Origin: Thermoleophilia bacterium
GTDB taxonomy: Bacteria; Actinomycetota; Thermoleophilia; Gaiellales; Gaiellaceae
DNA length: 33,997 bases
Direction of reading: 5' to 3'
Assembly (NCBI GenBank): GCA_013362295.1
Contig: JABFWJ010000119.1
Span: 1-33,997, forward strand
The notes under the pieces were generated by a model. It saw only the letters and a list, made by a program, of their open reading frames with translations, had not been told where the DNA came from and did no database searches. The position numbers and the translations under genes are program-made. Each line of letters opens with the position of its first letter. Positions within the stretch are counted from its first letter, which is position 1. This document shows, one piece after another, positions 1 through 8,109 of the stretch.

Positions 1-474
1 GAGCGCGTGGCGCGCGTCGCGCTCGTCGGCTCGATGCCGCCGCCGGACGGCGTGCGCGCGCTCCCGCGCGACGTGCAAAACGTCATGCGGGTCGCCCGCG
101 TCGCACCGAGAGTCGCCGCGCGTGGGCTGGAGGCGTGGGGGAAGCGCCCGACGCCTCCGACGGGCGACGTCGTCACGGACGAGGCGTATGCGCGCGGTCG
201 GCTCGAGTCGTTCCGCTACGGCGGCTTGTGGCTCGCGCGCGAGCTCGCGTACCTCGCCCGCCCGTGGGGGTTCGAGCTCGCGGACGTCCGAGCACCGGTC
301 ACGCTCTGGTGGGGCGAGCACGACCGCGTGTGCCCGCCGTCGATCGGCCGCGACTACGAGCAGCGCCTCCCGAACGCCAGCCTCCGCCTGCTCGACGACA
401 ACCACCAGATCCTCTTCACCCGCTGGCGCGAGATCCTCGCGGACGTGTCCCGAGGCGCCACGACCTGCGTCTGA
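1..474 (+). CDS. alpha/beta hydrolase, C-terminal part (left-truncated)
   Basis: The reading frame is open from the first base of the window, so the N-terminus, including any nucleophile elbow, lies outside. What remains (about 157 residues) looks like the lid and C-terminal part of an alpha/beta-hydrolase fold protein. A strand-turn with WWGEHDRVCP carries the usual acid residue, and DDNHQILF near the end supplies the catalytic histidine. The stretch between them (cap region) is rich in Arg and Ala and is not diagnostic. Substrate cannot be told: hydrolases of this type include esterases, epoxide hydrolases and haloperoxidase-like enzymes. The gene converges on the Nudix-type regulator with a 139-bp gap in which I see no clear terminator. 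Confidence 0.8.
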   Translation, partial: ERVARVALVGSMPPPDGVRALPRDVQNVMRVARVAPRVAARGLEAWGKRPTPPTGDVVTDEAYARGRLESFRYGGLWLARELAYLARPWGFELADVRAPVTLWWGEHDRVCPPSIGRDYEQRLPNASLRLLDDNHQILFTRWREILADVSRGATTCV

Positions 475-613
475 CCCCATTCGCCCCGCGGCTCGCGTCG
501 GGCCTGTGGAAAACCCGCCCGGGATTGGCTCAACCAAGCCGTTGTGTCATCGCTTTCGGCCACGACCGGCGTCTGACACCAGGGTTGTCCCTCGCAGACA
601 GTCCGCGCCGCGC

Positions 614-1204
614 TCAGCGGGGCGGGCGGAGGGCGGCGAACTCGTCGGTCACCTCGAGCCGGTCCGAGGCGAAGCGGAAGAGCGCCGCCGGGCGCCCGCC
701 TGTGCGACCCGGAGCGCGGCGGCCGTCGACGCGCTCGAGCACGCCGCGGCGCACGAGCACGCGCTGCAGGTTCGTCGCCGACACGTCGTGTCCGAGCGCC
801 GCGACGTACACCTCGCGCAGCTCCGAGATCGTGAACGTCGCCGGCGCGAGCGCGAACCCGAGATTCGTGTACGAGAGCTTCGCCCGCAGGCGCGACTGCG
901 CGGCGCCGACGAACGGAAGCGCACTCTCGGCAGCCGGACGCCAGTCCCCGGGCACATCAGCCTCCGACGAGACGAGCCCGAGGTACGCGGTCGCGACGCT
1001 GCCGTCCTCCAGCACGCGCGTCTCGAGTTGCTCGACGTGCGCGAGCACTGCGAGGTCGACGGCGCGGGCGAGGGCCGATTCGAGCGAGTCGCCCGGCGAA
1101 AGGGCCGCCGCCGGGAGCCGGCCGCCGTCGAGAAGCACGTCGAGCCGCCCGTCCCGCGCACGCATGACGACGCCGAGTGCGACATGAGAAGTAGAATCCG
1201 CCAC
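614..1204 (-). CDS. Nudix-related transcriptional regulator, NrtR-like
   Basis: About 196 residues. The N-terminal part (roughly 1-110) fits a Nudix-like fold but the GX5EX7REUXEEXGU box is not recognisable: the helix after the PGDSLESAL segment lacks the REXXEE core, so it probably senses a ligand and does not hydrolyse one. The C-terminal part holds a winged helix typical of NrtR proteins: FTISELREVYVAALGHDVS, then the recognition-helix region NLQRVLVRRGVLE and a GRTGGRPAALFRF end. NrtR-family regulators bind ADP-ribose or other sugar-nucleotide metabolites and control NAD or sugar/nucleoside genes. I place the start at the GTG at 1204 because ADSTSHVALGVVMRARDG matches the expected first strand; a later ATG would clip it. 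It diverges from the BMP lipoprotein gene with 36 bp between starts, containing a palindrome. Confidence 0.8.
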   Translation of the reverse strand: MADSTSHVALGVVMRARDGRLDVLLDGGRLPAAALSPGDSLESALARAVDLAVLAHVEQLETRVLEDGSVATAYLGLVSSEADVPGDWRPAAESALPFVGAAQSRLRAKLSYTNLGFALAPATFTISELREVYVAALGHDVSATNLQRVLVRRGVLERVDGRRAPGRTGGRPAALFRFASDRLEVTDEFAALRPPR

Positions 1205-1229
1205 GGTTTTCGTCCCAGAGTCTAAAACC
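1205..1229. promoter_or_regulatory. palindrome between divergent genes, candidate operator
   Basis: GGTTTT and AAAACC arms flank a 13-bp spacer, and further matches inside the spacer (G, C, C on each side) keep the symmetry. The element fills most of the gap between the regulator start (1204) and the lipoprotein start (1241), where an autoregulatory site is expected. That it is bound by the adjacent regulator is inference; the sequence was not compared with a known NrtR motif. Confidence 0.45.
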
Positions 1230-1240
1230 TCGGAGGGCCC

Positions 1241-2293
1241 GTGAAGAGACTGATCCCCGTGCTGCTGCTCACCGTCGTGCTCGCCGCCGGCTGCGGCTCG
1301 AAGAAGCAGGCGAACACGACGACGCCGTCGACCCCCTCGCCTTCGCCGACGACCACCTCCGGCTCGTCGTCGGGCGCCGGCTTCAAGGTCGGCCTCAGCA
1401 CGGACATCGGCGGCCTGAACGACCGCAGCTTCAACCACCTCGCGTTCGTCGGCCTGACCCGCGCGGGCCAGCAGCTCGGCGTCCAGACGCGTGTCGTCGA
1501 GTCGAAGTCGCCGTCCGACTACATCCCGAACCTGAGCGCGCTCGCGAAGCAGGGTTACGACCTCGTGATCGGCGTCGGCTTCACCGAGATCCAGGCGATC
1601 GAGGCCGTCGCGAAGCAGTTTCCGAAGACGCACTTCGCGATCGTCGACGTGTCGAATGCCGACGAAGGGAACCTCAAGAACGTCGAAGGCCTGCTCTTCA
1701 AGGAGCAGGAGGCCGGGTACCTCGCGGGGTATGCAGCCGGGCTCGCAGCCAAGGCGCGCGCCGGCACCGCCGTCTCGTCGGTGGGAGGGCAGAAGCAGCC
1801 GCCCGTCGACCGCTACATCGCCGGCTACCAGGCGGGCGCCAAGGCCGCCTTCCCCGGCGTGAAGGTGATCAACGGGTACTCGCAGGACTTCGCGAACCAG
1901 GCGAAGTGCAAGGAGGTCGCGCTCAACCAGATCGCGGGCGGCTCGGCCGTCGTCTTCCAGGTGGCCGGCGGCTGCGGCCTCGGGGCGCTCGACGCCGCGA
2001 AGGAGAAGAAGGTCTGGGGCGTCGGCGTCGACGCCGACCAGGGTTACCTCGGAACGTACGTGCTCACGTCCGCGTTGAAGCGCGTCGACACGGCGGTGTT
2101 CGACTCGATCCGCGACGCGAAGTCCGGCACGTTCAAGGGCGGCCAGGACGCCGTGTACGGGATCAAGGACCAGGGTGTCGGCATCGGGAAGTTCTCGCCC
2201 GACGCACCGAAGGGCATCCCGGCCAAGGTGACCGCGATCCGGCAGCAGATCATCAGCGGCAAGATCAGCAACATCCCGACGACCGTGAAGTAG
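1241..2293 (+). CDS. BMP family substrate-binding lipoprotein (nucleoside type)
   Basis: 350 residues. The N-terminus is a lipoprotein signal: basic MKR, hydrophobic stretch, and lipobox LAAGC with the lipidated Cys18, followed by a Ser/Thr/Pro linker to about residue 45. The mature part begins FKVGLSTDIGGLNDRSFN, the hallmark first strand of the BMP/PnrA/Med family (periplasmic-binding type I fold), which captures purine nucleosides for ABC import. GGAGGG at 1232-1237 precedes the GTG start. The ATPase and permease partners usually found beside such genes are absent here, so it either serves a transporter encoded elsewhere or is an orphan sensor. Divergence from a Nudix-type regulator suggests control by a nucleoside- or NAD-related metabolite, which is inference. 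Confidence 0.9.
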   Translation: MKRLIPVLLLTVVLAAGCGSKKQANTTTPSTPSPSPTTTSGSSSGAGFKVGLSTDIGGLNDRSFNHLAFVGLTRAGQQLGVQTRVVESKSPSDYIPNLSALAKQGYDLVIGVGFTEIQAIEAVAKQFPKTHFAIVDVSNADEGNLKNVEGLLFKEQEAGYLAGYAAGLAAKARAGTAVSSVGGQKQPPVDRYIAGYQAGAKAAFPGVKVINGYSQDFANQAKCKEVALNQIAGGSAVVFQVAGGCGLGALDAAKEKKVWGVGVDADQGYLGTYVLTSALKRVDTAVFDSIRDAKSGTFKGGQDAVYGIKDQGVGIGKFSPDAPKGIPAKVTAIRQQIISGKISNIPTTVK

Positions 2294-2310
2294 CGAGAGG
2301 AAGGAGCGGC

Positions 2311-2694
2311 ATGGCCGAGTTGTCCGAGAGACACCAGGAGCTGCTGAAGGGGAAGAACTTCGGCGTCGTCGCCACCGTCGGCGACGACGGGCGCCCGCAG
2401 ACGAGCGTCGTGTGGGTCGACACCGACGGCGAGAACGTCGTCTTCAACACGACGAACAAGCGCGCGAAGGGCCGCAACCTGCGCGCGAACCCGATCGTGA
2501 GCATCAGCGTCTGGGACAACGGCGACCCGTACAGCTACTTCGAGGTGCAGGGCCCGGCAGAGCTGACCGAGGAAGGCGCGGCCGAGCACATCAACGACCT
2601 CTCCCGGCGCTACGAAGGCAAGGACTTCCACACCCCGGTCGACCGCGTGATCGTCCGCGTCCGGCCGCGCAGGGTCCTCGACCACATGGAGTAG
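2311..2694 (+). CDS. PPOX-class (pyridoxamine oxidase-like) F420/FMN-dependent protein
   Basis: 127 residues, the length of single-domain split-barrel proteins of the PPOX class. Visible family features are NFGVVATVGDDGRPQTSVVWV at residues 15-35 (first barrel strands), the VVFNTTNKRAKGRNLRANP cofactor-phosphate region near residues 46-64, and a C-terminal RVRPRRVLDH strand. In actinobacteria such proteins mostly bind F420 and reduce small organic molecules, but FMN or haem binders also exist, so the cofactor is not certain. The ATG lies 17 bp after the lipoprotein stop with GGAAGGAG just upstream, so it is probably co-transcribed with it. Confidence 0.85.
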   Translation: MAELSERHQELLKGKNFGVVATVGDDGRPQTSVVWVDTDGENVVFNTTNKRAKGRNLRANPIVSISVWDNGDPYSYFEVQGPAELTEEGAAEHINDLSRRYEGKDFHTPVDRVIVRVRPRRVLDHME

Positions 2695-2727
2695 ACAGCA
2701 CCCGTAGCTGAATACCTGCATAGCCCG

Positions 2728-2733
2728 TATGCT
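2728..2733 (+). promoter_or_regulatory. -10 box TATGCT, leaderless-type spacing
   Basis: TATGCT ends 6 nt before the ATG at 2740, and no Shine-Dalgarno sequence lies in front of that ATG. Transcription would start at or next to the start codon. No convincing -35 hexamer is visible. The same arrangement recurs through the window. Confidence 0.5.
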
Positions 2734-2739
2734 CGCGCG

Positions 2740-4095
2740 ATGGCCGTGATCGACCTCCGGGCCGCAGCGCAGGACCATCTCTGGCTCCACTTCACGCGCA
2801 TGTTCGGCTACGAGCCGCCCGTGATCGTGCGCGGCGAGCACTGCTACCTCTGGGACGACCGGGGGAACAAGTACCTCGATGCGTTGGCCGGTCTCTTCTC
2901 GGTCAACATCGGCTACTCGTATGGGGACGAGATCGGCCGCGCGGCGCACGAGCAGATGCGCGAGCTGCCGTTCTACACGAACTGGTCGTACGCGCATCCG
3001 CGCGCGATCGAGCTCGCCGCGAAGCTCGCCGAGCTCGCGCCGGAGCACATCAACCGCGCGTTCTTCGTCTCGGGCGGCTCCGAGGCGGTCGAGTCGGCGT
3101 GGAAGCTCGCGCGCCAGTACCACATGGCGAACGGCGAGCGCCGCTGGAAGGCGGTCTCGCGCCGGACCGCCTACCACGGCACGACGATGGGCGCGCTCTC
3201 GATCAACGGCATCCCGGCGTTGCGCGCGCCGTTCGAGCCCCTCGTCCCGGACGTGATCCATGTGCGCAACACCAACCGCTATCACCGGCCGCCGGACGAG
3301 ACCGAGGAGCAGTTCACGCAGTTCCTGCTCACCGACTTGGACGAGGCGATCCAGCAGGCGGGGCCGGAGACGGTCGCCATGGTCATCTTCGAGCCCGTTC
3401 AAAACGCCGGCGGCTCGTTCATGCCCCCGGCCGGCTACTTCCGCGGCGTACGGGAGATCTGCGACCGCTACGGGATCCTGCTCTGCGCCGACGAGGTGAT
3501 CACCGCCTTCGGCCGCACCGGCGAGTGGTTCGGGAGCCTGAAGTTCGACATCCGGCCCGACCTGATCACCTGCGCGAAGGGGCTCTCCTCGAGCTATGCG
3601 GCGATCGGCGCGGTCCTCGTCGCAGACAAGGTCTACGAGGCCTTCGGCACGGAGACCGCGATGTACGCGCACGGCATCACCTTCGGAGGCCATCCCGTCG
3701 GCTGCGCCGTCGCGCTGAAGAACCTCGAGATCATGGAGCGCGAGGGGATCGTCGAGCACGTCGCCGAGACCCAGGACGGCTTCCGCGCGCAGCTCGCGAC
3801 CCTGCTGGAGCTCGACATCGTCGGCGACGTGCGCGGCACCGGCTACCTCTGGGCGCTCGAGCTCGTCAAGGACAAGGCGACGCGCGAGACGTTCGACGAC
3901 GACGAGTCCGAGACGCTCCTGCGCGGCTTCCTCTCGCCGCGCCTCTTCGAGCGCGGGCTGATCTGCCGCGCAGACGACCGCGGCGACCCCGTCGTCCAGA
4001 TCTCCCCGCCGCTCGTGGCCGGGCAGGAGGAGTTCGATCAGATCGTGGGAATTCTCGGTGAGGTGCTCACCGAGGCCTGGCAGCGCATCACCTAA
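2740..4095 (+). CDS. class III (PLP-dependent) aminotransferase
   Basis: 451 residues, normal for the omega-amino-acid/GABA-type aminotransferases. Seen in order: FFVSGGSEAVESAWKLARQYH (PLP phosphate cup, about residues 107-127), TAYHGTTMGALS, EPVQNAGG, LLCADEVITAFGRTGEWFG with the Asp that contacts the pyridine nitrogen, and CAKGLSSSYAAIGA with Lys280 as the expected Schiff-base lysine. A GHPVGCAVALKNLEI segment and RGTGYLWALEL close the small domain. The family moves an amino group from an omega-amino acid, diamine or similar donor to pyruvate or 2-oxoglutarate; the exact donor cannot be read. An APC permease starts 21 bp downstream, so the pair probably imports and deaminates one amine or amino acid. 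Confidence 0.9.
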   Translation: MAVIDLRAAAQDHLWLHFTRMFGYEPPVIVRGEHCYLWDDRGNKYLDALAGLFSVNIGYSYGDEIGRAAHEQMRELPFYTNWSYAHPRAIELAAKLAELAPEHINRAFFVSGGSEAVESAWKLARQYHMANGERRWKAVSRRTAYHGTTMGALSINGIPALRAPFEPLVPDVIHVRNTNRYHRPPDETEEQFTQFLLTDLDEAIQQAGPETVAMVIFEPVQNAGGSFMPPAGYFRGVREICDRYGILLCADEVITAFGRTGEWFGSLKFDIRPDLITCAKGLSSSYAAIGAVLVADKVYEAFGTETAMYAHGITFGGHPVGCAVALKNLEIMEREGIVEHVAETQDGFRAQLATLLELDIVGDVRGTGYLWALELVKDKATRETFDDDESETLLRGFLSPRLFERGLICRADDRGDPVVQISPPLVAGQEEFDQIVGILGEVLTEAWQRIT

Positions 4096-4116
4096 CACGG
4101 AGCTAGGGAGGCACGG

Positions 4117-5652
4117 ATGACAGCGGTCGCCGAGGAAACGACGACATTCGCACTCGTCGAGAAGAGCAAGCTGATCAAGTCGCTTCGCCACTTCGACATG
4201 GTGTTCTTCACCGTCTGCGCGTTCGTCGGGCTCGACACGCTCGGTACCGTCGCGTCGAACGGCCCCGAAGGCTTCCGCTGGCTCGTCGTGCTCGCGCTCG
4301 TCTTCGTCGCGCCCTACATGCTCGTGATGGCGGAGGTCGGCAGCGCGTTCGTCATGGAGGGCGGCCCCTACGAATGGGTGAAGCTCGCGTTCGGCCGCTT
4401 CCATGGCGGCATCGCCGCGATCCTGTACTGGGTCACGAATCCGTTCTGGGTCGGCGGCTCGCTCGCCTTCATCGCGACCGACTCGTGGCGCGCGAACGTT
4501 TTCGGCGTCGGCCACGGCACGTTCGGCGACTACCTCTTCAAGTTCGTCTTCATCTGGATCTCGATCGGCGTCGCGATCGTGTCGCTGCGCTACGGGAAGT
4601 GGATCCCGAACGTCGGCGGCTTCCTGCGCATCATCGTGCTCGGCTTCTTCTCCTTCACGGTGCTGCTCTACGGGATCGAGCACGGCTTTGCCGGCTTCTC
4701 GGTGAGCGACATGTCGCCGACGAAGGCGGTGTTCCTCGGGCTCGTGCCGGTGCTGCTCTTCAACTACGTCGGCTTCGAGCTGCAGAACGGCGCCGCCGAG
4801 GAGATGGACAATCCACAACGCGACGTACCGATCTCCGTGCTGCAGAGCGGGGTCATCGGCGTGCTCCTCTACGTCGTCCCGATCCTCGGCATCGTCCTGA
4901 TCCTTCCGGCGAAGGACGTGACCGGCATCGGCGGGTTCATCGACGCCGTGACGAAGACGTTCAGCGTTTACGGCGGCGCCGCGCACACGTTGCTCGTGCT
5001 GATGACGATCTGCTTCGTGGGGACGCTCGTGACCTCGGGCGCCGTGTGGATGATCGGCTCGGACCGCATCCAGGCGGTCGCCGCCTACGACGGCTCGTTC
5101 ATCCCCTGGTTCGGCGTGTTCAACAGGACGTTCGGCACGCCGGTCCGCGTGAACGTGATGTCGGGCGTCGTCTCGACGCTCTTCTGCTTCGCCGCGATCG
5201 CGTTCTTCGACAGCGGCGCCGACAGCACCTTCCAGGTCGTGCTCGACATCGCGATCTCGACGACGTTGATCTCGTACGTGTGGATCTTCCCGGCGGCGCT
5301 GAAGCTGCGCTACACGCACCCGGACGTGCCGCGGCCGTACCGGCTCCCGGTCTCGTGGATGTGGGTCGGCTCGCTCCTGATCACGGCCTGGGTCGCGCTC
5401 GGCTCCTTCGTCGCGATCTTCCCCGGCGTGCTCGAGAAGATTTTCGGCGTCCCCTATGACTTCAAGGACAACTGGGGTGTCGGCCGCGGCAAGTTCGAGC
5501 TCTACACGCTGGTGTCGCTCGGGGCGATCATCGCGTTCGGCATCGTCGGGTACATCCTGGGGCGCGACGTCCGCAAGGAAGCAGTGGCGAGCGAAGGCGC
5601 CCGGACCGAGCCGACCCACCTCCCGCCGGACATGGGTGAGCTCCCCGCGTAG
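4117..5652 (+). CDS. APC-family amino acid/polyamine permease
   Basis: 511 residues with about twelve hydrophobic segments. The start fits the APC superfamily: LRHFDMVFFTVCAFVGLDTLGTVAS is the broken first helix, EVGSAFVMEGGPYEWVKLAFG follows helix 2 with the typical GGPYEW consensus, and NYVGFELQNGAAEEMDNPQRDVP is the classic helix-6/loop signature with the conserved acidic residues. The hydrophilic tail after about residue 490 is cytoplasmic. GGGAGG at 4106-4111 gives a good ribosome-binding site for the ATG. It follows the aminotransferase directly and probably supplies its substrate, which is inference from context. Confidence 0.92.
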   Translation: MTAVAEETTTFALVEKSKLIKSLRHFDMVFFTVCAFVGLDTLGTVASNGPEGFRWLVVLALVFVAPYMLVMAEVGSAFVMEGGPYEWVKLAFGRFHGGIAAILYWVTNPFWVGGSLAFIATDSWRANVFGVGHGTFGDYLFKFVFIWISIGVAIVSLRYGKWIPNVGGFLRIIVLGFFSFTVLLYGIEHGFAGFSVSDMSPTKAVFLGLVPVLLFNYVGFELQNGAAEEMDNPQRDVPISVLQSGVIGVLLYVVPILGIVLILPAKDVTGIGGFIDAVTKTFSVYGGAAHTLLVLMTICFVGTLVTSGAVWMIGSDRIQAVAAYDGSFIPWFGVFNRTFGTPVRVNVMSGVVSTLFCFAAIAFFDSGADSTFQVVLDIAISTTLISYVWIFPAALKLRYTHPDVPRPYRLPVSWMWVGSLLITAWVALGSFVAIFPGVLEKIFGVPYDFKDNWGVGRGKFELYTLVSLGAIIAFGIVGYILGRDVRKEAVASEGARTEPTHLPPDMGELPA

Positions 5653-5664
5653 TGCGCGCGCGAC

Positions 5665-5670
5665 TACGCT
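5665..5670 (+). promoter_or_regulatory. -10 box TACGCT, leaderless-type spacing
   Basis: TACGCT ends 7 nt before the ATG at 5678. A GAGGA follows but would leave no spacing for use as a Shine-Dalgarno sequence, so a leaderless start is the better reading. Confidence 0.5.
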
Positions 5671-5677
5671 GCGAGGA

Positions 5678-6583
5678 ATGCAGCGCTCGATCGGGATCAC
5701 GCTCGTCGCGGTGGCGGCGGCGCTCTGGGGGCTGGACGCGTGGATCCGGCGCCCGCTCGCGCACTCGACCGCGGTCGCGACGATCGTGTTCGGCGAGCAC
5801 CTGGTGCTCGTCGCGGTCACGCTGCCGCTGCTCCTCGGTGCGCTCGCCGCGCTCTTCCGGCTCGGGTGGCGGTACATCCTCGCGGCCGTGGTGATCGGCG
5901 CCGGCTCGTCGGCCGTGGCGACGATCTTGTTCACGCAGGCTTTCGTCGACGGCGACCCGATCACGCCGGTCGTCCTCCAGAAGCTGCAGCCGGTGATCGC
6001 GGTGGTCGCCGCACGCCTCGTGCTCGGCGAGCGGCCGCGGCCCCGCTTTGCGCTCTATCTCGTGCCGGCCCTGGTCGGCGCCTGGCTGATCGGCGTGCCG
6101 CGTCCGTTCCACCCGTCGGCGCACGGCGTGAAGCCGACGCTCTTCGCGCTCGGGGCCGCCGGGCTCTGGGCGCTCGGCACGGTGCTCGGGCGTTACCTTG
6201 CGCAGCGGCTGGCGTTCCAACACGTGACGACACTGCGCTTCGCGTTCGGCCTGCCGGCGAGCGCGATCGCGCTGCTCGTGCTCGGCGCGCCGGCCTTCGC
6301 GTCGGGCCACGACACGCTCTGGATCGCCGTGCTCGCGCTCGTGACCGGGCTCGTCGCGCTCAGTCTCTACTACTACGGGCTGCGCACGACGCCGGCCGTC
6401 GCCGCGACCCTCGCGGAGCTCGCGTTCCCGATCACGGCCGTGCTCGTCGGGTACTTCAAGTTCGGGTTCACGCTCACCGGCTGGCAATGGGTCGGTGTCG
6501 CGGTGACGACGCTCGTGGTCGCGCTGCTGCCCGTGCGGCCGTACGACCCCGTCGAGTACGTCCCCGCGCCCGCACCGGCGTGA
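5678..6583 (+). CDS. EamA-type DMT superfamily transporter
   Basis: 301 residues with about ten predicted membrane segments in two halves, the usual DMT/EamA layout. The first half contains FTQAFVDGDPITPVVLQKLQPVIAVVAARLVLGERPRP, matching the conserved helix-3/4 region in which successive family members read 'A..fi..l.Pv...l.a...l.Er'; the second half repeats it as YYYGLRTTPAVAATLAELAFPITAVLVGYF. Such proteins export metabolites or amino acids or take up nucleotide-sugars; no substrate is indicated. I chose the ATG at 5678 over upstream in-frame codons because MQRSIGITLVAVAAALWGL is the expected first helix and a -10 box lies just upstream. Its TGA overlaps the next start (GTGA). Confidence 0.85.
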   Translation: MQRSIGITLVAVAAALWGLDAWIRRPLAHSTAVATIVFGEHLVLVAVTLPLLLGALAALFRLGWRYILAAVVIGAGSSAVATILFTQAFVDGDPITPVVLQKLQPVIAVVAARLVLGERPRPRFALYLVPALVGAWLIGVPRPFHPSAHGVKPTLFALGAAGLWALGTVLGRYLAQRLAFQHVTTLRFAFGLPASAIALLVLGAPAFASGHDTLWIAVLALVTGLVALSLYYYGLRTTPAVAATLAELAFPITAVLVGYFKFGFTLTGWQWVGVAVTTLVVALLPVRPYDPVEYVPAPAPA

Positions 6584-7449
6584 CCGACATCACGCTCTGC
6601 GACGTCGGACCGCGCGACGGCCTGCAGAACGAGCCGGACACGCTGCCGCCCGCCGTGCGCGCCGATCTCGTGTCGCGCCTCGCCGCCGCCGGCGTTCCGC
6701 GGATCGAGGCGGTTTCGTTCGTCCGCGACGACCGCGTCCCGCAGATGGCGGGCGCGGAGGACGTGGTCGCCGCTGCCGAACCGGGAGGGGCGGAGCTCAC
6801 GGGGCTCGTGCTCAACGAGCGCGGCTACGAGCGCTTCGCCTCGACGCGGCTCGACCGGGTCAACTGCACGCTCGCCGCCACCGAGGAGTTCAACCGGCGG
6901 AACGGCAACGCCACGCTCGACGAGGCCGTCGAGCGCGTGCGCGCGATCGTCGCGGCGGCAGCGGTTCCGGCGACCGTGACCGTGTCCTGCTCCTGGGGGT
7001 GCCCGTTCGAGGGCGAGGTCGACCCCGGCGTCGTCGCCGACCTGTGTGAGCGCCTCGTCGATGCCGACGAGCTCGTCCTCGCGGACACGATCGGCGTCGC
7101 GACGCCGCGGCGCGTGCGCCGGCTCGTCGAGCGCGTCGCGATCCTCGCGAAGCCGGTCGGCGCGCACCTGCACAACACGCGCAACACCGGCTACGCCGCC
7201 GCCTGGGGTGCGCTCGACGGCGGCGCAACCGTGCTCGACGCCTCGATCGGCGGCCTCGGCGGCTGCCCGTTCTCTCCGCAGGCAACTGGAAATGTCGCCA
7301 CGGAGGATCTCGTGTGGCAGCTCGAGCGCGACGGCGTGCGCACGGGCATCGACGTGGACGCGCTCGTCGCGATCACGCGCCGGCTCGAGCAGCTCCTCGG
7401 GCGCCGCCTCGAAGGCTCGCTCTACCGCGCGGCGAGCTGGCCGGCGTAA
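6580..7449 (+). CDS. hydroxymethylglutaryl-CoA lyase
   Basis: 289 residues, family length about 300. It belongs to the DRE-TIM metallolyases: the N-terminus DVGPRDGLQNE supplies the substrate-binding Arg12 and metal-binding Asp13, HLHNTRNTG gives the metal histidines His196 and His198, and GGLGGCPFSPQATGN carries the catalytic loop cysteine Cys229 that is diagnostic for HMG-CoA lyase over the related synthases. The reaction splits HMG-CoA to acetoacetate and acetyl-CoA, the last step of leucine breakdown. The GTG start overlaps the preceding transporter stop by 4 nt, so translation is probably coupled. No other leucine-degradation enzyme is visible nearby, so the acyl-CoA could also be a longer 3-hydroxy-3-methyl derivative. 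Confidence 0.9.
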   Translation: MTDITLCDVGPRDGLQNEPDTLPPAVRADLVSRLAAAGVPRIEAVSFVRDDRVPQMAGAEDVVAAAEPGGAELTGLVLNERGYERFASTRLDRVNCTLAATEEFNRRNGNATLDEAVERVRAIVAAAAVPATVTVSCSWGCPFEGEVDPGVVADLCERLVDADELVLADTIGVATPRRVRRLVERVAILAKPVGAHLHNTRNTGYAAAWGALDGGATVLDASIGGLGGCPFSPQATGNVATEDLVWQLERDGVRTGIDVDALVAITRRLEQLLGRRLEGSLYRAASWPA

Positions 7450-8009
7450 TGGAGATCTCCGTCGACGGAAAGCGCGTCGTCGAGCTCGAGTCGTTCAGCG
7501 AGGGCGACGCCGACGCTGCAAGGGCCGACGACGCAGAGCTGCTCTGGGTGCACTCCAACGAAGACCTGAGCCCGCACGGGTTCCGTCGCGCAGGCGCGTA
7601 CCTGCGCATGCACGCTGAGCAGGTGCCGGTCCGGGCGCGTGCCGAGCCGCCGCTGCTGGAGGAGCGCGACTACGCGGAGGTACTCGCGCGCGCCTACGCA
7701 GGCCTCTGGGGGCACAAGCACGTGTCGCCGCTCGCGGCTCCGCCCGAGGGCACGGTCGTCGTCGGGGTCCCGGTCGTCGGGCTCTGCCGCGTGTGGACGT
7801 CCGAGCGACTGATCGACGGCCCGGGCGTCCTCCCGGAGGGGCGGTCGCCCGACGCATACGCCTCGCTCCTCGTGGCCGCGTGCGCGGTGCTCGGCCCCGG
7901 CCCTGCCGACCTCGACTCGTGGGGCGACGCCGACGATGTGATCGAGGCCTACGAGGATCTCGGCTTCGACGTCGTCGAGCGCGTGCAGGGCTGGGAGCTC
8001 CCGCTCTAG
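7449..8009 (+). CDS. uncharacterised protein, possibly GNAT-like
   Basis: 186 residues, with the ATG sharing one base with the HMG-CoA lyase TAA stop, so the two are translationally linked. I do not recognise a family with confidence. The C-terminal half (GVPVVGLCRVWTSERLIDGPGVLPEGRS, an alanine-rich helix, then DVIEAYEDLGFDVVERVQGWEL) has the order and the 'Y..LGF' ending seen in GNAT acetyltransferases, but the acetyl-CoA Q/RxxGxG/A loop is absent. It might be a degenerate acyltransferase fold that works with the upstream lyase. No signal peptide or membrane segment is visible. Confidence 0.7.
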   Translation: MEISVDGKRVVELESFSEGDADAARADDAELLWVHSNEDLSPHGFRRAGAYLRMHAEQVPVRARAEPPLLEERDYAEVLARAYAGLWGHKHVSPLAAPPEGTVVVGVPVVGLCRVWTSERLIDGPGVLPEGRSPDAYASLLVAACAVLGPGPADLDSWGDADDVIEAYEDLGFDVVERVQGWELPL

Positions 8010-8013
8010 CCCC

Positions 8014-8042
8014 AACCTGATTCGCGCAGCGAACCAGATTGG
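8014..8042 (-). repeat. REP-like palindrome, copy 1
   Basis: Read on the minus strand, CTGGTTCGC and GCGAATCAG form a 9-bp stem with one G-U pair and a TGC loop, flanked by AATC. It is a shorter version of copies 2 and 3 and lies in opposite orientation to copy 2, just after the stop at 8009. It sits between convergent genes, so it may terminate transcription or be a mobile palindromic element. Confidence 0.65.
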
Positions 8043-8072
8043 AGATTCTGTGGTCTGGGTGCGAAGGGCTCG

Positions 8073-8101
8073 AATCTGGTTCGGCTGCGCCGAATCAGAT
8101 T
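8073..8101 (+). repeat. REP-like palindrome, copy 2
   Basis: AATCTGGTTCGGC, loop TGC, GCCGAATCAGATT form a 13-bp stem with a single G-U pair. With copy 1 it makes a head-to-head pair about 30 bp apart, as in bacterial BIMEs. No T-tract follows on either strand. Confidence 0.7.
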
Positions 8102-8109
8102 CACCCGCG

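Noticed and set aside
475..613. Possible regulatory element or DnaA-box-like TGTGGAAAAC
   Set aside because: The match to TTATCCACA is poor, single and between convergent genes; no origin features are nearby.
2044..5964. A 1306-codon open frame on the minus strand
   Set aside because: It is antisense to the aminotransferase and APC permease genes, has extreme Arg/Asp/Glu/His composition and no recognisable domain; it is a by-product of high GC content.
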